Below, piece by piece: positions 33,631 to 39,269 of a DNA stretch of 39,269 nucleotides (the first letter of the stretch is position 1; each line of letters starts with the position of its first letter). The position numbers and the translations under genes are program-made. The notes beneath the pieces were generated by a model. It ran no database searches. It was not told where the DNA came from and was given only the letters and a program-made list of their open reading frames with translations. Location: positions 1-39,269 of the forward strand of contig JACKBU010000034.1 in NCBI GenBank assembly GCA_020634395.1. Direction: 5' to 3'. The stretch is from Ardenticatenaceae bacterium. GTDB lineage: Bacteria; Chloroflexota; Anaerolineae; Promineifilales; Promineifilaceae.

Positions 33631-35070
33631 ATGACCAAATTTACCTGCGACGTCGACCAGCAAGGCCGTAGCTTTAACCATTTTTGGGAGCATACCATCG
33701 GCAGCGGGCATGCCCCGCTGGCTTTACGCGCCGACTGGCAGGCCCAGATGCGCCGCTGTCACGACGAATGTGGCATCCGGCACGTGCGCTTTCACGGTTT
33801 GTTGTCTGGCACGATGCAGGCGCTTTTCATTCACCAGGAAGAACCGCACTATTCTTTTTTGAACGTAGACCGCATTTATGATTTTTTGTTGGCGCTGGGT
33901 GTACGGCCGTTTGTTGAGCTTAGTTTTATGCCGGAAGCGCTGGCTTCTGGCAGCCAGACCGTCTTCAACTACGTCAACCACGTCAGTCCTCCCAAGGATT
34001 ATGCCCAATGGGGCAAATTGATTCACAAGTTTGTCGCCCACTGCGTGGATCGTTACGGGCTGGAAGAGGTGCGGCGCTGGTATTTTGAAGTGTGGAACGA
34101 GCCGAACCTGGATTCCTTCTGGGCCGGCAGCCAGGCGGATTATTTTAACCTGTATCGCACGACGGTGGAGACGATTAAAGAAATCGACGCCGACCTGCGC
34201 GTAGGCGGCCCGGCCACCGCTAAAAACGAATGGATTCCCGAGTTTCTGAAATTTTGTGCCCGGAACAACCTGCCGGTGGATTTTGTCAGCACCCATCACT
34301 ATCCCACCGATGCTTTTGGCGCTCCGGGTGACGATACGGAAACGCAGCTGGCCAAAAGCGAGCGCAGTGTGCTGCGCCACCAGGCGCAAACGGCCCGCGA
34401 ACAGGCGGGCGACAAGCCGCTGTATTACACGGAGTGGAACAGTTCTTCCAATCCGCGGGATAAACGGCATGATCTGTCGTTTACGGCCGTTTTCGCCGTC
34501 AAAACCATTATGGAAGCGGTAGGGTTGGTAGATGCCTACAGCTTCTGGACGTTCAGCGATATTTTTGAAGAAAACTACATGCCCTCCCAGCCATATCACG
34601 GCGGATTTGGACTGCTCAATTTATACGGCATTCCCAAACCGGTGTACCGTGCCTACCAACTGCTGCATCGCCTGGGCGATGAACAACTGGACGTGCAGGG
34701 CCAACATCCTACGGTGGATGCCTGGGCCGTGCGCAAAAACGGCCGTATCGACCTTCTCCTGACCAATTTTGCCCTGCCGCAGCATCCCATCCAGACGGAA
34801 ACCGTGGAACTGCGGCTGCAGCACGCGCCGTCGTTGACCAACGTCCACATGGCGCGTATCGACGAAGACCATGCCAATCCGCGCCGCGCCTGGCAGGCGA
34901 TGGGCGCGCCGATGTATCTGGACGACGCCCAGGTCGCCGACCTGGAAGCGGCGTCGGAGTTTTGCTGGGAAGCGGTGACGGCCGTGGGCCAGGGCGATGA
35001 GCTGCTCGTCCGCCTGACGATTCCGCCGCAGGGATTAACGGCCGTAACCCTCAATTCTCCCAACCCCTAA
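33631..35070 (+). CDS. GH39-family glycoside hydrolase (beta-xylosidase-like)
   Basis: This 479-residue enzyme has a TIM barrel with the GH39 signature. The acid/base Glu157 is in YFEVWNEPNL and the nucleophile Glu268 in YTEWNSSSN; HGLLSG, ELSFMPE and STHHYPTDAFG are also typical of bacterial GH39 beta-xylosidases. A C-terminal beta-sandwich starts near residue 370 (VDAWAVRKNGRIDLLLTNF). The enzyme would hydrolyse non-reducing beta-xylosyl or similar glycosides with retention of configuration. There is no signal peptide, so it is probably cytoplasmic and acts on imported oligosaccharides. The start at 33631 is the first ATG after a modest AAGAGA site. Its stop is followed by the SDR gene after 72 bases. 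Confidence 0.93.
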   Translation: MTKFTCDVDQQGRSFNHFWEHTIGSGHAPLALRADWQAQMRRCHDECGIRHVRFHGLLSGTMQALFIHQEEPHYSFLNVDRIYDFLLALGVRPFVELSFMPEALASGSQTVFNYVNHVSPPKDYAQWGKLIHKFVAHCVDRYGLEEVRRWYFEVWNEPNLDSFWAGSQADYFNLYRTTVETIKEIDADLRVGGPATAKNEWIPEFLKFCARNNLPVDFVSTHHYPTDAFGAPGDDTETQLAKSERSVLRHQAQTAREQAGDKPLYYTEWNSSSNPRDKRHDLSFTAVFAVKTIMEAVGLVDAYSFWTFSDIFEENYMPSQPYHGGFGLLNLYGIPKPVYRAYQLLHRLGDEQLDVQGQHPTVDAWAVRKNGRIDLLLTNFALPQHPIQTETVELRLQHAPSLTNVHMARIDEDHANPRRAWQAMGAPMYLDDAQVADLEAASEFCWEAVTAVGQGDELLVRLTIPPQGLTAVTLNSPNP

Positions 35071-35142
35071 CAGTTTTGCCGCGAACAGCCGAGATTGACA
35101 CTTGGCACAACATAGCTTCGTGGCAAAAGAAGAGGAACAAAA

Positions 35143-36138
35143 ATGACCAACAAGAAACCAGAAGTTGTCGTGATAACCGGCGCGACGGCCGGCGTAGGGC
35201 GGGCTACGGTGCGGGCATTTGCCCGGCGCGGCGCCCACATTGGCCTGCTGGCGCGTGGGGAAGATGCCCTGGAAGCGACGAAAAAAGAAGTCGAGATTGC
35301 CGGCGGCAAAGCCCTCGTTTTGCCCACCGACGTCGCCGATCCGGAGCAGGTAGACGAAGCGGCCGCAGCCGTTGAAGATCAGCTTGGCCCCATCGACATC
35401 TGGATCAACAATGCCATGACCTCCGTATTTTCGCCTTTCAAGAAAATGACGGCGGCCGAATACCGGCGCGTGACCGAGGTCTGCTACCTGGGCTTTGTGT
35501 ACGGCACGATGGCGGCGCTGCGTTACATGCTGCCGCGCGACCGCGGCATGATTGTGCAGGTGGGATCGACGCTGGCTTACCGGGGCATTCCTTTGCAATC
35601 TGCCTACTGCGGGGCCAAACACGCCATTCAGGGCTTTACCGAATCGGTGCGCACAGAACTGATGCACGATCGCAGCAACGTCCACATGACGATGGTGCAG
35701 ATGCCCGCGTTGAACACGCCGCAGTTTGGCTGGGTCAAAAGCCGCCTGCCGCACAAGGCCCAGCCGGTGCCGCCCATCTACCAGCCGGAGGTGGCGGCGG
35801 AAGCTATCTTTTGGGCGGCCCATAATCGGCGGCGCGAAGTGTCGGTGACTTTTGATAACGCCTTGTTTTTGTGGGGCAATAAGTTTTTCCCCGGCCTGGG
35901 CGATTGGTATCTGGCGCGTACGGGTTACAAATCGCAGCAAACCGACGAGCCGCGTGACCCGGAACGGCCGTTTAATTTGTGGCAGCCGGTGGATGGCGAC
36001 TTTGGCGCCCACGGCGCTTTTGATGCCCGCGCCAAGGAACGGAGCTGGTATCTGGAAATGAACAAATATGTCCGGCCAGTGGCGCTGGCCGGGGGGGCGC
36101 TGTTAGGCGTGGCGGCCCTGTTTGCCAAAAGCAGGTAA
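35143..36138 (+). CDS. Short-chain dehydrogenase/reductase with C-terminal hydrophobic tail
   Basis: This 331-residue protein starts with a Rossmann nucleotide-binding motif Thr12-Gly13-x3-Gly17-x-Gly19 (TGATAGVGR) and has INNA near residue 89, the catalytic Ser near 142 (QVGSTLAYRG) and Tyr155-x3-Lys159 (YCGAKHA). The Arg after the glycine motif and the acceptor loop (LLARGED) suggest NADP preference. An extra 60-70 residues follow the SDR core, ending in a hydrophobic helix (VRPVALAGGALLGVAALF) that could anchor it to the membrane. The substrate is unknown. AGAGGAAC precedes the ATG. The next gene starts 27 bases downstream, so they are likely co-transcribed. Confidence 0.92.
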   Translation: MTNKKPEVVVITGATAGVGRATVRAFARRGAHIGLLARGEDALEATKKEVEIAGGKALVLPTDVADPEQVDEAAAAVEDQLGPIDIWINNAMTSVFSPFKKMTAAEYRRVTEVCYLGFVYGTMAALRYMLPRDRGMIVQVGSTLAYRGIPLQSAYCGAKHAIQGFTESVRTELMHDRSNVHMTMVQMPALNTPQFGWVKSRLPHKAQPVPPIYQPEVAAEAIFWAAHNRRREVSVTFDNALFLWGNKFFPGLGDWYLARTGYKSQQTDEPRDPERPFNLWQPVDGDFGAHGAFDARAKERSWYLEMNKYVRPVALAGGALLGVAALFAKSR

Positions 36139-36165
36139 GTGGTCGAGTAGGTAAGGAGCAGCAGG

Positions 36166-37311
36166 ATGACGTCTTTCCAGGAGACATTGCCCGATAATTT
36201 TGTACGACGCACGTTGGTGGTGGTGGGTGTGGTAACGGCCGTCGTCCTTCTTGTCATCCTTGCCTGGCAGATTTTAAGTGTATTGGTGCTGCTGTTTGCC
36301 GGGATTTTGTTTGGGGTATTCCTCACCGGTATTAGCGGCTGGATTCGTCAGCACACCCCGCTGTCGCATCACCTGGCGCTGGCCGCAACGCTACTTTTTC
36401 TGGTGGGGCTAACGGCCGTGGCTGTCGCTCTGGCCGCCCCCAACCTGGTCGATCAGAGCCAGCAGTTGAGCGGGAACGTCCAGCAGTCGTTAGACAACCT
36501 GGAAACCGTGCTGCTCAATCAGCCCTGGGCACAGCCCATACAGAATTTCCTGCCCGATTTTCGGCAAGTTAGCTCGTGGCCTGGCCAGCTTTTGAGCCGG
36601 GTTTCCGGGGTTTTTTCCCGGACTTTCGGCCTGTTTCTCAATGCCGTCGTGATCTTGTTCATCGGTTTATATCTGGCTTTTGAGCCGGACAAATACGTCA
36701 ATGGGTTCATTAAGCTGCTGCCCCAGGCCAGCCGCCGCCGGGCCGGGGTGGTACTGGATGAAGTGGCCTACACCCTGCGCTGGTGGCTGGTAGGCCGCTT
36801 CGCGTCGATGACGGTGATCGGCGTGCTGTCGGTTATTGGCCTTTTGCTGCTCGGTATTCCCCTGGCTTTTATTTTGGGCGTGGTGGCCGGACTGCTGACT
36901 TTTATTCCGATTATTGGCCCGGCCTTGGCGCTGATTCCCGCCACTTTAGTGGCTTTTACAGTTAGCCCACAGAAGGCGTTATACGTTTTCTTACTGTACA
37001 TGGGCATTCAGGTATTGGAGAGCTACTTTATTACGCCCATCATTCAGCGAAAAGCGGTTGCCCTGCCGCCGGTGCTGCTGATTATGTCGCAGGTGGTGCT
37101 GGGGTTGTTTCTGGGGCTCACCGGGATCGCCGTGGCCGCGCCGTTTGCTGCCCTGCTGCTGGTATTGACAAAAATGCTGTACGTTCAGGACGTGCTGGGC
37201 GACGATTCTACAAAATTGTTGAAGGAGGATCCCCGGCCGCATTTTGCTGCGGCCACAAATCAGACGACTGCGGATGGCCGGAAAGAAAAGCAACACGCGG
37301 AACAGACGTAA
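36166..37311 (+). CDS. AI-2E family transporter (PerM/TqsA-like permease)
   Basis: This 381-residue membrane protein has the AI-2E/PerM layout: two N-terminal helices (about 21-55), a third near 64-88, a hydrophilic stretch, then helices with VVILFIGLYLAFEPDKY, RWWLVGRFASMTVIGVLSVIGLLLLGIPLAF, FIPIIGPALALIPATLVAF and the conserved ESYFITPIIQRKAVALPPVLLI segment. Members export small molecules; the quorum-signal AI-2 is the tested substrate for TqsA, others move ions or are unknown. AGGAGCAGG precedes the ATG. An octamer overlaps its stop codon (TAACGGCCGT). Confidence 0.92.
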   Translation: MTSFQETLPDNFVRRTLVVVGVVTAVVLLVILAWQILSVLVLLFAGILFGVFLTGISGWIRQHTPLSHHLALAATLLFLVGLTAVAVALAAPNLVDQSQQLSGNVQQSLDNLETVLLNQPWAQPIQNFLPDFRQVSSWPGQLLSRVSGVFSRTFGLFLNAVVILFIGLYLAFEPDKYVNGFIKLLPQASRRRAGVVLDEVAYTLRWWLVGRFASMTVIGVLSVIGLLLLGIPLAFILGVVAGLLTFIPIIGPALALIPATLVAFTVSPQKALYVFLLYMGIQVLESYFITPIIQRKAVALPPVLLIMSQVVLGLFLGLTGIAVAAPFAALLLVLTKMLYVQDVLGDDSTKLLKEDPRPHFAAATNQTTADGRKEKQHAEQT

Positions 37312-37341
37312 CGGCCGTTTCTATTAAAAAGGAGTTTTAGA

Positions 37342-38298
37342 ATGACGAAACTTGGCTATGCTTTGTCCAGCGAAGAACATTCGCCCAATGACCTGGTCCG
37401 TTTTGCCCAACGGGCCGAAGAAGTGGGCTTTGAATTTGCGCTCATTTCCGACCATTATCATCCCTGGGTTAGCGCCCAGGGACAAAGCCCATTTGTGTGG
37501 AGTGTCATTGGCGGGATCGCGCAGGTGACGGAGCGGCTGGAATTGGGTACGGGAGTGACGTGTCCCATTATGCGGCTGCACCCGGCGATTATTGCTCAGG
37601 CGGCGGCTACGGCCTCGGTGATGATGAACGGCCGTTTCTTCCTGAGCGTGGGTACCGGCGAAAACCTCAACGAACACATTCTCGGTGAACACTGGCCGCC
37701 TCATCCCGTACGCCTGGAAATGATGGAAGAAGCCGTCGACATTATGCGCCAACTGTGGGAAGGCGAGAGCACCACTTACTACGGCGATTTTTTCACCGTC
37801 GAAGACGCCCAGATCTTTACCCTGCCCAACACCCCGCCCCAGGTCATGGTCGCCGGCAGCGGCTCCCACGCCATAGAAACCGCCGGACGCATCGGCGACG
37901 GGCTGGTGAGCCTGGCTCCCAAAGAAGATACCATCCAGGAATTCCGCGCCGCAGGCGGCGACAACAAGCCGTGTTATGGCCAGATCGCTGTTTGCTGGGC
38001 CGAGAGCGAGGCGGAAGGCAAAGAAATCGTCAGCAATATCTGGCCCAACAGTGGCATTACCGGCCAGCTTAACCAGGATTTACGCACCGTGAAGCACTTT
38101 GAGCAGGCTGTAAAAATGCTCAGCCCGGAGCAGCGCACAGAGCATTTTGTCTGCGGCCCAGATCCGCAAAAGCACATAGAACAAATCTACAAGTTCATAG
38201 ACGCTGGCTATGACCACATCTACATCCACCAGATTGGCCACAATCAGGATGGATTCTTTCGCTTTTACCAGCAAGAAATTTTGCCCGAGTTTCGTTAG
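37342..38298 (+). CDS. F420-dependent LLM-class oxidoreductase (TIGR03557-like)
   Basis: This 318-residue protein is a TIM-barrel luciferase-like monooxygenase family enzyme. The N-terminal KLGYALSSEEHSPNDLVRFAQRAEEVGFEFALISDH is split by the SSEEH turn typical of the F420-dependent glucose-6-phosphate dehydrogenase-like group; GVTCPIMRLHPAIIAQAAATA and LSVGTGENLNEHI, MVAGSGSHAIETAGRIGDGL and the C-terminal YDHIYIHQIG follow. Members use the deazaflavin F420 to oxidise or reduce alcohols, sugars or aldehydes; F420 genes are not in the window. AAGGAG lies upstream. The YitT-family gene starts two bases after the stop. Confidence 0.93.
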   Translation: MTKLGYALSSEEHSPNDLVRFAQRAEEVGFEFALISDHYHPWVSAQGQSPFVWSVIGGIAQVTERLELGTGVTCPIMRLHPAIIAQAAATASVMMNGRFFLSVGTGENLNEHILGEHWPPHPVRLEMMEEAVDIMRQLWEGESTTYYGDFFTVEDAQIFTLPNTPPQVMVAGSGSHAIETAGRIGDGLVSLAPKEDTIQEFRAAGGDNKPCYGQIAVCWAESEAEGKEIVSNIWPNSGITGQLNQDLRTVKHFEQAVKMLSPEQRTEHFVCGPDPQKHIEQIYKFIDAGYDHIYIHQIGHNQDGFFRFYQQEILPEFR

Positions 38299-38300
38299 CA

Positions 38301-39269
38301 ATGAAGCTGCCTTCCAAACTGCGGCATACCGTTGACTACGCCAGCACGATAGACATTGCCGAAGACAAAGACAGTAAAAAACGCATCCACCTGAATCTGG
38401 CCTTCCAGGATCTTTTTCTGCTGGTATTGGGCGGCCTGATTGTGGCCTTTGCTGTGGCCGTGTTTATTGCGCCGCATGATATTGCCCCCGGCGGTTCCAG
38501 CGGCGCAGCGATCATTCTGAACCAGTTTGTGCCCATTCCTATCGGCGTCTTGATGCTGATGTTCAATATTCCTTCGTTTCTGCTCGGTTACCGCAAGCTG
38601 GGTGGCAGTTCTTTTCTGATTCGGTCGGTTATTGGCACGGCCGTTTACAACGTGTCTGTGGATGTCATGGGCCGCTTTGTGCCGCCCGGCGGCCTGACAC
38701 AAGAAATGCTGCTGAACGCCGTCTTTGGCGGCATCATCGGCGGCATCGGTGTAGGCCTGATTTACCGGGCGGGCGGAGTAGCCGGTGCGGGCGGCGTGGT
38801 AACGCGGCTGCTGCGGCAAAAGTTTTCCTGGCCGATCAGCACCCTGTCGCTTTTTACCAATGGAATCGTGGTGCTGGCAGCGGGTTTCGTTTTTGGCTGG
38901 GTAGCGGCCATGTATGCGGTGATCAGCTTTTTTGTATCGGGGGCGGCTTCCGACTTTATGCTGGAAGGTCCGGACGTGGTGCAGACAGCCATGATCATTA
39001 CCGACTATCCGGACCGCATTAGCCGGGAGATAGCGGCGGAATTACAGCGCGGCATCACCCGCTGGGAGGTGCGCGGCCAGCGAGATGGGCATACGGCGCT
39101 CTACTGCACGGTTGGCCGCCCGGAGGTAAGCACGCTGAAAAATATTGTGGCGGCCGTGGATAAGGAAGCGTTTTTGATCATTGGGCGCGGGCACGAAGCG
39201 GTGGGTAAAGGCTTTAAAGCCCACCAGTGGCGCCCGCCGGTCGTCGAGCAGATTCAGAAAGCCGACGAG
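38301..39269 (+). CDS. YitT family membrane protein, partial at window end
   Basis: An open frame runs from the ATG at 38301, two bases after the previous stop, to the window edge (323 codons, no stop reached). A hydrophilic leader of about 35 residues is followed by several transmembrane helices with the YitT (DUF161) hallmarks IAPHDIAPGGSSGAAIILNQ, IPIGVLMLMFNIPSFLLGY and GIIGGIGVGLIYRAGGVAGAGGVVTR. The soluble C-terminal DUF2179-like part (about 230-310) has ITDYPDRISREIAAELQRG and RPEVSTLKNIVAAVD. The function of YitT proteins is unknown. No own Shine-Dalgarno is clear, which fits translational coupling to the LLM gene. The C-terminal end lies outside the window. Confidence 0.88.
   Translation, partial: MKLPSKLRHTVDYASTIDIAEDKDSKKRIHLNLAFQDLFLLVLGGLIVAFAVAVFIAPHDIAPGGSSGAAIILNQFVPIPIGVLMLMFNIPSFLLGYRKLGGSSFLIRSVIGTAVYNVSVDVMGRFVPPGGLTQEMLLNAVFGGIIGGIGVGLIYRAGGVAGAGGVVTRLLRQKFSWPISTLSLFTNGIVVLAAGFVFGWVAAMYAVISFFVSGAASDFMLEGPDVVQTAMIITDYPDRISREIAAELQRGITRWEVRGQRDGHTALYCTVGRPEVSTLKNIVAAVDKEAFLIIGRGHEAVGKGFKAHQWRPPVVEQIQKADE

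Noticed and set aside
33465..33698. Minus-strand ORF between csbD and GH39
   Set aside because: It runs through the octamer hairpin and the GH39 start; its product is low-complexity and partly encoded by the octamers themselves.

Overview
The window looks like a chromosomal segment of a GC-rich environmental bacterium, most probably a member of the Chloroflexota (Anaerolineae/Ardenticatenia-like). This is an inference from gene content: an F420-type LLM oxidoreductase, a sensory-rhodopsin-transducer-like protein without a rhodopsin, soluble GAF histidine kinase/NarL modules, CWB2-type repeat proteins and a very long cyclic-glucan-synthase-like enzyme. No rRNA, tRNA, CRISPR array, phage gene or transposase was recognised.

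Layout. 1-4349 (+): end of an oligopeptide ABC transporter operon (OppD-like fragment, OppF-like ATPase, small membrane protein) closed by a clear terminator, then a PfpI/DJ-1 protein, a cupin and an HtrA-type protease. 4480-7597 (-): a signalling cluster transcribed as GAF histidine kinase, NarL response regulator, a second NarL-type protein whose receiver has lost its phospho-acceptor Asp, and a cold-shock protein. 7598-8394: a long non-coding stretch with a structured leader. 8395-17935 (+): a tandem UspA protein overlapping a 2855-residue GT84/glycoamylase-like/GH94 protein of the NdvB/ChvB/Cgs type. 17985-25457 (-): a compact operon of a PoxB-like ThDP enzyme, an enolase-superfamily enzyme, a fused FAD/Fe-S 2-hydroxyacid dehydrogenase, a DUF1622 membrane protein, a PPC/DUF296 protein and a small membrane protein. 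25697-29735 (-): a Tp34/P19-like protein with three membrane proteins, two of them carrying CWB2-like repeats. 29895-30974 (-): topoisomerase IB. 31297-39269 (+): an ASRT-like protein, a patatin, CsbD, a GH39 glycosidase, an SDR, an AI-2E-type permease, an F420-dependent LLM oxidoreductase and a YitT-family protein cut by the window end.

Many genes fit a stress and envelope lifestyle: HtrA, UspA, CsbD, DJ-1, cold shock, periplasmic-glucan-type synthesis, and quinone-linked oxidation of hydroxy- and keto-acids.

The most striking signal is not a gene. The palindromic octamer ACGGCCGT occurs about 78 times by eye, roughly once per 500 bases, where about one copy is expected from base composition. 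It lies in coding and non-coding DNA on all genes. In coding DNA it is read mostly as Thr-Ala-Val, sometimes as x-Gly-Arg or x-Arg-Pro. It resembles the HIP1 phenomenon of cyanobacteria but uses a different word.
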